This document shows, piece by piece, positions 25,261 to 34,738 of a stretch of 64,000 nt of DNA. The translations under genes were made by a program, and so were the position numbers. Within the stretch, counting starts at the first letter, position 1, and every line of letters begins with the position of its first letter. The notes beneath the pieces were generated by a model. The model was not told where the DNA came from. It searched no databases and worked only from the letters and a program-made list of their open reading frames with translations. Source of the stretch: Chitinispirillaceae bacterium (GTDB lineage: Bacteria > Fibrobacterota > Chitinivibrionia > Chitinivibrionales > Chitinispirillaceae); assembly GCA_016932075.1 (NCBI GenBank), contig JAFGDP010000083.1:1-64000 (forward strand), written 5' to 3'.

Positions 25261-26841
25261 TCACTTCGCAAATTCGGTAAAACGCAGCTCGCGGATGATG
25301 GTCACTTTGACCTGACCCGGGTATTCCATTTCATCCTGGATCTTCTTGGAAATCTGCCCGGCCAATTCCTCGGCCTGCGCGTCGTTTATCTGCTCAGGTT
25401 CAACCATGACCCTGATCTCCCGGCCTGCCTGGATGACGTAGGCTTTGCTTACGCCGCGGAACGACTCGGCGATCTCCTCCAGATTGGTGAGCCGGTTGAC
25501 ATAATTGGTCAGGGTTTCGCGGCGCACTCCCGGCCTGGTGCTTGAGACCGTATCTGCCGCCTGGACCAGGATCGGGTAGACCGAAATCGGCGGCACGTCC
25601 TCATGGTGGGCCGCGATCGAATTGCAGATGATTGCGTTTTCCCCATTTTTCTGGGCAAGGTCGGACCCGAGTTCAGAATGGGTGCCTTCGGTCTGGCGGT
25701 CGATTGCCTTACCGATGTCATGGAGCAGGCCCGCGCGGATCGCGGTCTTGGTATCAAGCCCCAGTTCCGAGGCCATGATGCCGGCCAGCATGGCCACCTC
25801 CTTGCTGTGCTGGAGCACGTTCTGGCCGTAAGAGGTGCGGTATTTAAGGCGGCCGAGCATCTCCACGAGCGACGGCTTGATCCCGTGCACGTCGAGTTCG
25901 AAAATCACCTCTTCCGCCGCTTCTTTGATGTTCTTTTCAAGCTCTTTTTCGCTTTTTTTAATCAGTTCCTCGATCCGGCCCGGATGAATGCGTCCGTCAC
26001 TGATCAGCTTTTCCAGGGCAAGGCGCGCAACCTCGCGGCGGATCGGATCGAATCCCGAAAGGATGACCGCTTCGGGCGTGTCGTCCACGATCACGTCCAC
26101 GCCGGTCGCCTCTTCGAACGACCGAATGTTACGTCCTTCACGGCCGATAATGCGTCCCTTCATCTCGTCGCTGGGCAGATGGACCACGGAGACCGTTGAT
26201 TCGATAGTGGTCTCGGCCGCGCATCGCTGGATTGCGTGTACCACGATCTCCTTTGCCTCACGTTCAGCGTCGTTTTTCGCCGTGTCCTTTATCTCTTTGA
26301 TCATCTGGGCAGCCTCATAGCGCACCTGGCTTTCAAGGTTTTCCATGAGGAGCTTTTTCGCTTCGTCCTGCGTCATGTGAGAGATTTTTTCCAGTTTCTC
26401 GTTTTCGAGCGACATGAGGCGTAACAGCTCGTTGTCCTTGGTGCGGAGTGTTTTTTCCTTTGAGTTGAGGAAATTCTCCCGTGCCGAGAATTCGGTTTCC
26501 CGTTTGCAGATGATTTCTTCGCGGCGTTTGATTTCGCTTTCGTTCTCGCGAAGCTTTGCCTGCTCCTGCCGTATCAAATCCCGGATCCTGTTCGACTCCT
26601 TTTCAAAATCGGTCTTTGTCTTGAACCACTCGTCTTTGGCTTCGAGAATCGCTGTTTTTTTCTGCAGCTCAGCCTCGGTTTTCGCTTCTTTGAGTATGAG
26701 CTCGGCCTCCTGCTGGGCTTCATGATGCCGCTCCTCCTTGTAGCGTTTATCGGTGAGATAACGCCAGAAGAATCCGGCGGCAAATCCGAGCACAATGCAG
26801 GTGACGGCGATGAGCGCTGATAATCCGACTATGCCAGTCAT
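25261..26841 (-). CDS. rny: Ribonuclease Y
   Basis: Membrane-anchored endoribonuclease that starts bulk mRNA decay, 526 residues. It has an N-terminal membrane segment (about 5-25, LSALIAVTCIVLGFAAGFFW), a long charged coiled coil (about 30-200), a KH RNA-binding domain with GRIIGREGRNIRSFEEATGV, and an HD domain with the metal motif LLHDIGKAIDR and THSELGSDLAQKNGEN. The C-terminal end is VTIIRELRFTEFAK. AGGGGG lies before the ATG. It sits downstream of zapA and a structured gap, and upstream of ymdB with a three-base spacer. Confidence 0.96.
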   Translation of the reverse strand: MTGIVGLSALIAVTCIVLGFAAGFFWRYLTDKRYKEERHHEAQQEAELILKEAKTEAELQKKTAILEAKDEWFKTKTDFEKESNRIRDLIRQEQAKLRENESEIKRREEIICKRETEFSARENFLNSKEKTLRTKDNELLRLMSLENEKLEKISHMTQDEAKKLLMENLESQVRYEAAQMIKEIKDTAKNDAEREAKEIVVHAIQRCAAETTIESTVSVVHLPSDEMKGRIIGREGRNIRSFEEATGVDVIVDDTPEAVILSGFDPIRREVARLALEKLISDGRIHPGRIEELIKKSEKELEKNIKEAAEEVIFELDVHGIKPSLVEMLGRLKYRTSYGQNVLQHSKEVAMLAGIMASELGLDTKTAIRAGLLHDIGKAIDRQTEGTHSELGSDLAQKNGENAIICNSIAAHHEDVPPISVYPILVQAADTVSSTRPGVRRETLTNYVNRLTNLEEIAESFRGVSKAYVIQAGREIRVMVEPEQINDAQAEELAGQISKKIQDEMEYPGQVKVTIIRELRFTEFAK

Positions 26842-26960
26842 TATAACCCCCTACGGATTTTGAACATTGGTTGTTGCAGGTATATAGCGGAAATGGTCAT
26901 GGGTTGCATCATTGAAAACCGTTATCCCCACGGAACGTTGTTGGGCAATACATAACAGCA

Positions 26961-27089
26961 CCGGACATCATCATGCGGTCGTATCAGGGAATAGAAGAGA
27001 AGAAACCTGGTGTCAGGGAAGCAAATGCGCTTGCACGATCACCGTGCGAGGGTGCTGAGTCACTGGAAAGAAGGGGTGATGAGGGTCCG
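26961..27089 (-). ncRNA. ssrS: Candidate structured RNA between zapA and rny (possible 6S RNA)
   Basis: The 256 bases between zapA and rny hold no coding frame on the minus strand. Read on that strand, CGGAC + CATCA near 27089 pairs with TGATG + GTCCG near 26961, giving a closing stem around about 105 bases. Inside are local hairpins (GCACG-GTGAT-CGTGC, CCTG-ACAC-CAGG) separated by a pyrimidine-rich single-stranded run. In many bacteria 6S RNA, which binds sigma70 RNA polymerase, is encoded next to zapA. The identification rests on position and a hand-drawn fold only. Confidence 0.33.
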
Positions 27090-27097
27090 TTACGCTC

Positions 27098-27403
27098 CTA
27101 CAACCGTTGCAACACGGCATCGATTTTCGTCGTTATCGATGCGACACGATCTTCCATTTCGCGCAGTTGCGTTGTGCCGGACTCCTGCTTGCGTTTTAAT
27201 TCAAACAGTTCGCCCGCAATATTGAGAGCGGAAAGAACAGCAATTTTAACGTTGTCGCGAGATGCGGAATTTTCATAGATTTCCGCCATCTTTGAATTAA
27301 CGTATCGTGCGATCTGCCGCGTTGTCTCGACATCGACATCACCCTTGATGGAATATTCGGAACCGAATATTACAACACGTACACTTTCCATTGGTGAACT
27401 CAT
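27098..27403 (-). CDS. zapA: Cell division protein ZapA
   Basis: 101 residues. The N-terminal globular part has VRVVIFGSEYSIKGDVD and TTRQIARYVNSKMAEIYENS, followed by NVKIAVLSALNIAGELFELK. The C-terminal half is a coiled coil (REMEDRVASITTKIDAVLQ). ZapA cross-links FtsZ filaments at the division ring. GGGGG lies upstream of the ATG. It follows a small coiled-coil gene by 44 bases. Confidence 0.9.
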   Translation of the reverse strand: MSSPMESVRVVIFGSEYSIKGDVDVETTRQIARYVNSKMAEIYENSASRDNVKIAVLSALNIAGELFELKRKQESGTTQLREMEDRVASITTKIDAVLQRL

Positions 27404-27447
27404 TTCCAGGCCCCCTTGCTTCGGGTCAAACAGATGCTCTGGAAGCG

Positions 27448-27708
27448 CTACTGGGCTTCTATTTTTTCGAGCAATCCCTGGATTTTTTCCGTTACTTTCT
27501 TCAGTTTCTCCTGATCCTTTTCAGAGGAGGATTTGAGCGCGGTGCACTCTTCGTTTTTTACGCGAAGTCCCTCCTCCAGCGTTGCTGTTTTTTTATTGCT
27601 TGTGTTTATTTCTCCTTTAAGCCGATTGTTTTCCTCGCGAAGATGATCCACCTTTTCCAAAACTGTATCTATCTTGTTTTCAAGTTCATTCAATATATCG
27701 ATGGACAA
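27448..27708 (-). CDS. Small coiled-coil protein, ZapB-like
   Basis: 86 residues, coiled coil nearly throughout (ELENKIDTVLEKVDHLREEN, EKDQEKLKKVTEKIQGLLEK). It begins with TTG at 27708, supported by AAGGAG six bases upstream. ZapB is a short coiled-coil partner of ZapA, and this gene lies directly upstream of zapA, so a role at the division ring is a fair inference. Coiled coils alone cannot prove homology. Confidence 0.72.
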   Translation of the reverse strand: MSIDILNELENKIDTVLEKVDHLREENNRLKGEINTSNKKTATLEEGLRVKNEECTALKSSSEKDQEKLKKVTEKIQGLLEKIEAQ

Positions 27709-27933
27709 ATTTGTCTCCTTTTCTATAGCTTATTACAACAGTATGATGATTATGATATTTCACTTTAAATTACTGCCTTCTTTAACCGAAAAGACAGTGA
27801 GTTAATTTATAGTGTTAACGATTTAAATATATCATTTTGAACCGTGAAAAGCCAGTACTAGTTTTACATGGCAGGCGTGCGCAAAGGGGTTACGGGCAGA
27901 AGGCTTTCATGCGGGTTTGCCAATCGGAAAAAA

Positions 27934-30327
27934 TTAGGAGCGCAACTGGACATTAAACGTTTTCTCCACCGTGGAAATGATATGCGCGCACAGCTCTTCA
28001 ACGTCCTTATCAGCCAGTGTTTTTTCTTCGGAACGCAGGCTCACGGCATAGGTGATGCTTTTCAACCCCTCGCCAAGGTTTTTTCCGCGGAAGATATCAA
28101 ACGGTCTGACCGCCTCCACAAGCGGTGAAATTCCCCGAATACAGTCGGAGATGGTCCCGGCAAGGGTTGTTTCCGGCATGACGAAACAGAAATCACGCTT
28201 CAGCGCTGGAAACCGTGGCAATGGCGTGCACTGCACTGCAGGCAGCGGTGAGCGAAGGAAAGAAGTCATGTCGCATTCGACGAAATAGACCGTTCCCTCG
28301 ATTCCGAAGCTGCCCAGCACCGGGACAGGAATCTTTCCGGCCATGCCGGTCACAAGAGGCCCCATGCGAAATGAGACCGTATCATCATCAAAAAGCGGGG
28401 GAATACGGCTGGCAGGGGAGATCGACAGTTCCAGGCGGCCAAGCGAATAAGCCACCTTTTCAAGAACGCCTTTTACCAGGTAATAGTCCGTTGTCGGAAG
28501 GGGCGGACTGTTCCACGAAACCTCTGTCCAGTCGCCGTCGACGAGCATGCCCAGCACATCAGCTTCATTCACGTCGCCCGAGGCGTCTTTTGAGAAGGTT
28601 TTTCCGATCTCGAAAAATTTGTTGTTACTGCTGTCTCGATTGCGGTTATAGGCGAGGACCTCAAGCATGCTTGCAGCAAGCGTGGTCCGCAACTGCGCCA
28701 TGTCCGGGCTCAGCGGATTGCGGAGAACGACGGGCGTGAGTTCCGGTGTGAGCAACGCGCGTTTTTTTTCAGAAACGAGACTGTTGGTGACGATTTCGTT
28801 GAATCCGAGGTGCGCGCATGTCTGGCGGATCAGATCGTTTACCTGTTCCGTGGTGTGCGCCATCGCTACGAGTGGGACCTTTGCCGAAATTGATGCAGGT
28901 ATGGTGTCGTATCCGTGCAGGCGACCTACCTCTTCGATAAGGTCCTCTTCAATACCGAGATCATGCCGGTACAGGGGAGCAGTGCATTCGATCGTGTCTT
29001 GGTCTTTATTCCGGCAGGCAAGCCCGATTGACGTGAGAAGGTCCCGGATCCGGTCGGCTGCAATGGGGTGCCCGAGCACGCGGCTTGTCCGGCTGGCCCT
29101 GATCGCTACTCGTTTAGGCGAAAGCGGCTGCGGGTATGCGTCAATACGGCCGGCCGCCACGCTTCCTCCCCCCAGCTCCTGCATGAGGGCCGCCGCCGTG
29201 TCGAGCGCGTCAAGCAGGCCCTGCTCGGGATCAACGCCCCGTTCAAACCGGTACGATGAATCGGTTGAGAGCCCGAGCCTTCTGGAGGTCTTCCGTATGG
29301 CGACCGGATTAAAATAGGCGCATTCGATGAACACGTTTTTCGTCGTGTCGGCGATTTCTGATCCGGCGCCGCCCATGACTCCTGCAAGCGCGACCGGTCC
29401 GTTTGCATCGCAGATCAGCAGGTCGTCCGCGACAAGCCGGCGCTCTATTTTATCAAGTGTTTTGAAAGCCAATTCGCAGCAGGCTTTCCTTACGGTGATG
29501 GCGCGGCCCGCGATACGGTCGAAATCGAATGCATGCATTGGCTGCCCGAAATGAAGGAGCAGGTAGTTGGTGACGTCGACGATGTTATTGATCGGCCGGA
29601 GACCGGCGCGGGAGAGGCGCTGCTGCATCCAGAGGGGCGACGGCCTGACCGTAACGTTGCGCACCAGCCTGCCGGTGTACCTGGGGCAGGCGTCAGCGTC
29701 GTCAATGGTCACGGTGATTGCGTCATGCACGCGGTCATGTGGTGTTTCAAGCGGTCTGCGCGAGGTGTCCTTGATCGGCAGCCGATAGCGCGCCGCCACC
29801 TCACGCGCAACACCCGTCATGCTCAGGCAGTCGCCGCGGGACGGTACGATGTCGATCGAAAAGCACGTATCGTCGGGATAATAGACTTTGAGTTCTTCGC
29901 CGACCGTGTATTCGTCAGGCAGCGACATAATGCCCGAATGGTCGTCAGACAGTCCCAGCTCACGCTCTGAACAGAGCATGCCTGACGATTCGACACCGCG
30001 TATCTTCATTTTTTTGACGGTACAACCGCTGCCGAGCAGCGCGCCTTCCATGGCAAGGGGGGCAAGCATGCCGGCGCGCGTGTTGAGAGCGCCGCACACG
30101 ATGGTGCGGGGAGAAGAAGCGCCCGTGTCGACGGCGCATACGGTCAAGCGGTCGGCCTGCGGGTGTCTGTTCACCGCAAGAATCCGCGCAACCCTGATGT
30201 TATCCGGAACGGAAAAACGCGTGACTGAGGAGACTTCGAGTCCGGCCGCGGTGAGCGATGCGGCGAGCTCATCGGCCGGGACATCACAACCAACGATGTC
30301 CTTGAGCCAGGAATAGAGAATGTTCAT
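27934..30327 (-). CDS. pheT: Phenylalanyl-tRNA synthetase beta subunit
   Basis: 797 residues, full length. Domains in order: N-terminal MNILYSWLKDIVGCDVPADE, the EMAP-like tRNA-binding OB-fold (VARILAVNRHPQADRLTVCA), the B3/B4 editing region (PSRGDCLSMTGVAREVAARY), B5 (VAIRASRTSRVLGHPIAADR), the catalytic-like core (LIEEVGRLHGYDTIP), and the ferredoxin-fold anticodon-binding domain at the end (FPALKRDFCFVMPETTLAGT). It forms the alpha2-beta2 enzyme with PheS, encoded 48 bases upstream. Confidence 0.97.
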   Translation of the reverse strand: MNILYSWLKDIVGCDVPADELAASLTAAGLEVSSVTRFSVPDNIRVARILAVNRHPQADRLTVCAVDTGASSPRTIVCGALNTRAGMLAPLAMEGALLGSGCTVKKMKIRGVESSGMLCSERELGLSDDHSGIMSLPDEYTVGEELKVYYPDDTCFSIDIVPSRGDCLSMTGVAREVAARYRLPIKDTSRRPLETPHDRVHDAITVTIDDADACPRYTGRLVRNVTVRPSPLWMQQRLSRAGLRPINNIVDVTNYLLLHFGQPMHAFDFDRIAGRAITVRKACCELAFKTLDKIERRLVADDLLICDANGPVALAGVMGGAGSEIADTTKNVFIECAYFNPVAIRKTSRRLGLSTDSSYRFERGVDPEQGLLDALDTAAALMQELGGGSVAAGRIDAYPQPLSPKRVAIRASRTSRVLGHPIAADRIRDLLTSIGLACRNKDQDTIECTAPLYRHDLGIEEDLIEEVGRLHGYDTIPASISAKVPLVAMAHTTEQVNDLIRQTCAHLGFNEIVTNSLVSEKKRALLTPELTPVVLRNPLSPDMAQLRTTLAASMLEVLAYNRNRDSSNNKFFEIGKTFSKDASGDVNEADVLGMLVDGDWTEVSWNSPPLPTTDYYLVKGVLEKVAYSLGRLELSISPASRIPPLFDDDTVSFRMGPLVTGMAGKIPVPVLGSFGIEGTVYFVECDMTSFLRSPLPAVQCTPLPRFPALKRDFCFVMPETTLAGTISDCIRGISPLVEAVRPFDIFRGKNLGEGLKSITYAVSLRSEEKTLADKDVEELCAHIISTVEKTFNVQLRS

Positions 30328-30375
30328 GCGTGCCTGCGGTTTCTTGACATGTTGAGCGCACCCTTTACTGTATCG

Positions 30376-31413
30376 TCAGAACTGCCGGAGAAAGCGGACA
30401 TCGTTTTCAAAAAACAACCGTATGTCATTGATGCCGTATTTAAGCATTGCGATGCGTTCTATTCCCATGCCGAACGCGAATCCCGTATGGCGCTCGGAAT
30501 CGATGCCGCAGTTTTTGAGCACGTTCGGATGCACCATACCGGCGCCGAGGATTTCGAGCCACCCCGACCGTTTGCAGATGCTGCATCCCGTTCCCTTGCA
30601 GAGAAAGCATGCGACGTCGATTTCCACGCTCGGCTCGGTGAACGGGAAAAAGCTCGGCCGTATTTTAAGCCGCGTATCCGGGTCAAAAAAACATTTGGCA
30701 AACGCGAGCAGGGTACCCTTGAGGTCGGCGAAGCTGACGTTTTCGTCAACATAGAGTCCTTCAACCTGGTGAAAAAGGCAAAAGCTTCGTGCGCTGATTT
30801 CCTCGTTGCGGTATACCCGTCCCGGCATGATGCTCCGGATGGGCGGTTTGCGTTGTTCCATCACGCGGATCTGAACCGGTGATGTCTGGGTGCGCAGGAG
30901 CGTGGTTTCATCAATATAGAACGTGTCCTGCATGTCACGCGCAGGATGGTGGGCCGGCGTGTTCAACGCTTCAAAATTGTAATAGTCGGTTTCGACCTCA
31001 GGGCCGTACTCGACCGTGAACCCCATTCCCGTGAAGATGTCGCGGATTTCATTCCGTATCCGCATGAGCGGATGGAGCGAACCGCGGGGAAACGGCACTC
31101 CGGAAAGCGTGTAGTCAACGGCACATGCGGACGGTGCTACCGTTCCTTTGCGCGTTGTTTTTTTCTCAAATTCATTTTTCAGAAATTCATGAAGACCGTT
31201 AACCCGCTCGCCGAACACTTTCCGCTCGTCGGCCGGAACGTTTTTGAGATGCTTCAGCAGCTCCCGGGCGATTCCTTTTTTACCAAGGTATTTTATCCGG
31301 AACTGACCGGCGGAGCTTTCATCAACGATCGCTGCAAGTTCGGCCTGGGCTTCGGCGCGCACCCGTTCTATTTCGTCAAGCGTAATGGTTGTGCTGCCGC
31401 GCGCTGCGGTCAT
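30376..31413 (-). CDS. pheS: Phenylalanyl-tRNA synthetase alpha subunit
   Basis: 345 residues. It has an N-terminal coiled coil (about 1-90) and a class II catalytic core: GSLHPLMRIRNEIRDIFTGM, ALNTPAHHPARDMQDTFYI (motif 2 region), RTQTSPVQIRVM, RNEEISARSFCLFHQVEGLY, and motif 3 FAFGMGIERIAMLKYGINDI. The Cys-rich stretch CFLCKGTGCSICKRSGWLEI is the usual short zinc-like insertion. It attaches phenylalanine to tRNA-Phe together with PheT. It starts nine bases after the rplT stop. Confidence 0.97.
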   Translation of the reverse strand: MTAARGSTTITLDEIERVRAEAQAELAAIVDESSAGQFRIKYLGKKGIARELLKHLKNVPADERKVFGERVNGLHEFLKNEFEKKTTRKGTVAPSACAVDYTLSGVPFPRGSLHPLMRIRNEIRDIFTGMGFTVEYGPEVETDYYNFEALNTPAHHPARDMQDTFYIDETTLLRTQTSPVQIRVMEQRKPPIRSIMPGRVYRNEEISARSFCLFHQVEGLYVDENVSFADLKGTLLAFAKCFFDPDTRLKIRPSFFPFTEPSVEIDVACFLCKGTGCSICKRSGWLEILGAGMVHPNVLKNCGIDSERHTGFAFGMGIERIAMLKYGINDIRLFFENDVRFLRQF

Positions 31414-31422
31414 GGACGTGTC

Positions 31423-31770
31423 CTATGACTTGACCAGTTCGATCAATTTGTTAATCGCGGCGGGTTCATGCATGGCAAGATGGGCCAGGGCCTTGCGATC
31501 AAGAGCGACGTTTTTCTTTTTAAGCCCGCTCATAAAACGGCTGTACGTCAGACCATGCGCCCGTGCCGCGGCGTTGATACGGATGATCCAGAGCGCTCTG
31601 AAAGAGCGCTTGCGCGCCCGGCGGTCGCGGTACGCATACACACCGCCCCGGTAGAAAGCGTCCTTAGCAATGGCAAAGCTGCTTTTACGCTTGCCAAACT
31701 GTCCGGCGGTTTTTTTCAGCAATTTTTTCCTTCGCGCCCGTGAGGCGACGCGGCTTTTTGCTCGTGGCAT
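31423..31770 (-). CDS. rplT: Ribosomal protein L20
   Basis: 115 residues, normal length. MPRAKSRVASRARRKKLLKK, AYRDRRARKRSFRALWIIRI, NAAARAHGLTYSRFMSGLKK, and LDRKALAHLAMHEPAAINKL are the L20 landmarks. It binds 23S rRNA early in 50S assembly and in several bacteria represses the infC-rpmI-rplT operon. AAGGAG lies seven bases upstream of the ATG. Confidence 0.98.
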   Translation of the reverse strand: MPRAKSRVASRARRKKLLKKTAGQFGKRKSSFAIAKDAFYRGGVYAYRDRRARKRSFRALWIIRINAAARAHGLTYSRFMSGLKKKNVALDRKALAHLAMHEPAAINKLIELVKS

Positions 31771-31810
31771 ACACCTGCTCCTTTAGGAAGATAATAATTG
31801 TGCGAACGTT

Positions 31811-32005
31811 TTACGCTTCCAGCATGGAACGTACCTTTTTTTCGAATCCCTTGAAAACAAGGGTGCTTTTACGCAGGTTGCGTTTGCGTTTACGGTCCTT
31901 TTTATTGAGGATATGGCTTTTATACGCCTTCGCTCGTTTGACGCGTCCTTTTGCGGTTATGGTAAAGCGTTTTCGCGCTGAACGGTGACTTTTTTTCTTG
32001 GGCAT
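31811..32005 (-). CDS. rpmI: Ribosomal protein L35
   Basis: 64 residues, very basic: [50 protein letters not shown]. Component of the 50S subunit. AAGGGAG precedes the ATG. It lies between infC and rplT in the conserved operon. Confidence 0.97.
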   Translation of the reverse strand: MPKKKSHRSARKRFTITAKGRVKRAKAYKSHILNKKDRKRKRNLRKSTLVFKGFEKKVRSMLEA

Positions 32006-32050
32006 TTTGTTACACTCCCTTGCTTTTTAAGCATAGAAAAAAAAGGTTTA

Positions 32051-32686
32051 CTATGGTGCCGGAGCAGCGCCCGACGATTCGGTTATGGTCGCACGCTGTT
32101 CCGTTTTTTTGCGCTCCAGCGCTTCTTTGCGCTGGAATTCCTTGACTTTAAGCTTGTCCGGTACGAAAATGGCGATCAGATTCCGTCCCTCCATTTTCGG
32201 GGGGATTTCAACAGAGGAAAGGGCACTGACCACGGTGGTCGCTTTTCCAAGCATCTGCCTGCCGAAATCGATATGGGTGATTTCGCGGCCCCTGAAGACC
32301 ACGGTGATCTTAACGCGGTCGCCTTTGATAAGAAACTTGCGCGCATGGTCCATCTTGAAATTGAAATCATGATCCTCGGTCTGTGGATGCAGCTTGATCT
32401 CCTTGAGATGCATGACGTGCTGTTTTTTCTTGGCTTCTTTTGCTTTTTTGGATTTTTCATATTTGAATTTGCCGTAATCCATGATTCTACATACCGGCGG
32501 ATCGGCGTTCGGGGCCACTTCCACGAGGTCAAGGTTGGCGTTTATCGCCTGAGAAAGCGCATCTGCAATGGATAGAATACCGAGCGGTTCGCCCTTGGCG
32601 TTGATGACACGCACGCGCGAAACCCTGATTTCATTGTTTATCCTGGCTTCGTTCTCCCTTTTCTGCGGCGATCGAAAACGGTTAAT
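32051..32686 (-). CDS. infC: Translation initiation factor IF-3
   Basis: 211 residues starting at an ATT codon at 32686 (INRFRSPQKRENEARINNEI). AAGGAGG lies five bases upstream and overlaps the thrS stop (TCATAAGGAGG). The frame continues upstream inside thrS, but that part is Arg-rich shadow. The N domain has INNEIRVSRVRVINAKGEPL and the C domain LHPQTEDHDFNFKMDHARKF, with a linker YEKSKKAKEAKKKQ between. The C-terminal tail is longer than usual and ends SSGAAPAP. IF-3 rejects initiation at non-canonical codons, so an ATT start lets it limit its own synthesis. Confidence 0.96.
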   Translation of the reverse strand: MNRFRSPQKRENEARINNEIRVSRVRVINAKGEPLGILSIADALSQAINANLDLVEVAPNADPPVCRIMDYGKFKYEKSKKAKEAKKKQHVMHLKEIKLHPQTEDHDFNFKMDHARKFLIKGDRVKITVVFRGREITHIDFGRQMLGKATTVVSALSSVEIPPKMEGRNLIAIFVPDKLKVKEFQRKEALERKKTEQRATITESSGAAPAP

Positions 32687-32696
32687 AGGAACCTCC

Positions 32697-34628
32697 TTAT
32701 GAAGAAGTGGGCCGTGACACCGGCGCCGGCGGTATGCCGAGAGCGGTAATCTGCGCCGTGAAGTCGTCGATGGGGGTGACCCCCTGATCACCCTTTCCGT
32801 GCTTCCGGACCGCCACGGTCCGGGTCATCTGCTCTTTTTCACCGACAACCGCCATAAACGGTATTTTGTTGACTTCCGCGTCACGGATTTTATAGCCGAT
32901 TTTTTCATTCCGCTCGTCAATTCCTGCCCGCACCCCGGCACGGTGCAGGTGCTGCTGCACGGACCGTGCATAGTCAAGGAATTTATCCGAGATCGGAAGC
33001 ACCCGGACCTGGACCGGAGCGAGCCAGCAGGGGAGCGCACCGGCATAATGCTCAATAAGCACGCCCATGAACCGTTCAAGCGATCCCAGGAGGGCCCGGT
33101 GGATCATATAGGGCCGCTGTTTTTCGTTGTCCGGACCGGTATAGACCATGTCAAACCGCTCGGGTTCGTTAAAATCGAATTGAATGGTGGAACACTGCCA
33201 CTCCCGGTACAGGGCGTCTTTTATCTTGATATCGATCTTTGGACCGTAGAATGCGCCGCCACCTTCATCGATCTCGCATTCGAGTCCTTCCATGCTGACC
33301 GCATCCTCGAGTGCAACGGTTGCGTCACGCCAGGAGGCCTCGTCGCCGACCGCCTTTTCCTTGGGCCGTGTCGCCAGGTAGACTTTGAACGTCTCAAATC
33401 CGAACGCGTTAAGCATGCGGATACAAAACCGCAGGACGTTCCGGATTTCCCCCGGCATCTGATCGGGCCGGCAGATGAGGTGTGCGTCGTCCTGAGTAAA
33501 TCCGCGTACCCGAAGCAAGCCGTGGAGGACGCCGCTTTTTTCGTAACGGTAAACGGTGCCGAGTTCGGCCCAGCGAAACGGCAGCTCGCGATAGGATCGC
33601 ACCGCATTTTTATACATCATGATATGAAACGGGCAATTCATGGGTTTGATGAAATATTCCTGCTCATCAATTTCCATCGGTGAGTACATGTATTCCCGAT
33701 AGAAACCGAGGTGGCCGCTGGTCTCCCATAGTTGCGCGCGGCCGAGGTGAGGAGAATACACTATTTCGTACCCGTTTTTAAAATGCTCGCTCCGCCAGAA
33801 ATCTTCTATGATCGTGCGCAGCCTCCCGCCCCTGGGGTGCCAGAGGACTAGGCCGGGCCCCACGGCCTCATTGACCGAAAAAAGGTCCAATTCCTTTCCG
33901 AGCTTTCGGTGGTCGCGTTTCTGCGCTTCTTCAATACGCGCACTATACTCCTTGAGCAGCGATTCCTTTGGAAATGAGATGCCGTATATGCGCTGCAGCA
34001 TTTTTTTCTTTTCAGTGCCGCGCCAGTACGCCCCGGCGGTTGAGATGATCTTGAACGCCTTGATGTATCCAGTGTGCGGCAGGTGCGGCCCTTTGCACAG
34101 ATCAAGCCACTCTCCATGCCGGTATATGCTCGGCGTGCCTTTTATTTCCTGAAGCAACTCGAGTTTATACGGCTCGTTTTTGGCGGCAAAATAGCGCCGA
34201 AGTTCATCATGAGACGATTCGCGCCGTTCAAAGGGTATTTTTTGCTTTGCAATAGCCTGCGCATGTTTTTCAATGGCAGCAAGGTCTTCGGGAGAAAAAG
34301 GGGTGGGAGAATCAAAATCGTAGTAAAAGCCGTTTTCTATGGACGGACCGATGGCGATTTTTGCCTCCGGGAACAGTTCCTGGACCGCCTGGGCCATGAC
34401 ATGCGACGAGGAATGCCAGAAAATCGATTTCCCCGCGCTGGACTCAAACGTGAGAAGAGCAATTTCATCCCCGTCATTCAATGGGGTAACGAGGTCCCGT
34501 GGTTCTCCATTGATTGCAACGGCAATGGCTTCTTCCGCAAGCCGCGGACTTATTGCCTTGGCCGCATCATAGGCGTTACTGCCGTGGGGAAGCTCCAGTG
34601 TTTTGCCGTCAGGTAAAATAATTCTCAT
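32697..34628 (-). CDS. thrS: Threonyl-tRNA synthetase
   Basis: 643 residues from ATG 34628. The open frame upstream to 34775 would run through the tRNA-Val gene and is rejected. Domains: TGS (about 1-62, MRIILPDGKTLELPHGSNAY), the editing domain with the HxxxH site WHSSSHVMAQ and the later Cys motif, the class II core (YEIVYSPHLGRAQLWETSGH, EYFIKPMNCPFHIMMYK, LRVRGFTQDDAHL, RPYMIHRALLGSLERFMGVL), and the anticodon-binding domain (PVQVRVLPISDKFLDYARSV). First gene of the translation operon; its stop overlaps the infC ribosome binding site. Confidence 0.97.
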   Translation of the reverse strand: MRIILPDGKTLELPHGSNAYDAAKAISPRLAEEAIAVAINGEPRDLVTPLNDGDEIALLTFESSAGKSIFWHSSSHVMAQAVQELFPEAKIAIGPSIENGFYYDFDSPTPFSPEDLAAIEKHAQAIAKQKIPFERRESSHDELRRYFAAKNEPYKLELLQEIKGTPSIYRHGEWLDLCKGPHLPHTGYIKAFKIISTAGAYWRGTEKKKMLQRIYGISFPKESLLKEYSARIEEAQKRDHRKLGKELDLFSVNEAVGPGLVLWHPRGGRLRTIIEDFWRSEHFKNGYEIVYSPHLGRAQLWETSGHLGFYREYMYSPMEIDEQEYFIKPMNCPFHIMMYKNAVRSYRELPFRWAELGTVYRYEKSGVLHGLLRVRGFTQDDAHLICRPDQMPGEIRNVLRFCIRMLNAFGFETFKVYLATRPKEKAVGDEASWRDATVALEDAVSMEGLECEIDEGGGAFYGPKIDIKIKDALYREWQCSTIQFDFNEPERFDMVYTGPDNEKQRPYMIHRALLGSLERFMGVLIEHYAGALPCWLAPVQVRVLPISDKFLDYARSVQQHLHRAGVRAGIDERNEKIGYKIRDAEVNKIPFMAVVGEKEQMTRTVAVRKHGKGDQGVTPIDDFTAQITALGIPPAPVSRPTSS

Positions 34629-34738
34629 ATACGTTTTGTCGTGTCCCAAACGCGCCGCTATTGTCGGAACACGTTTCCGTGCAAACACCCCCTTCTTTCT
34701 CCATCGTGAGAAGGATGGAATAAATGTGGGAGCGAAAA

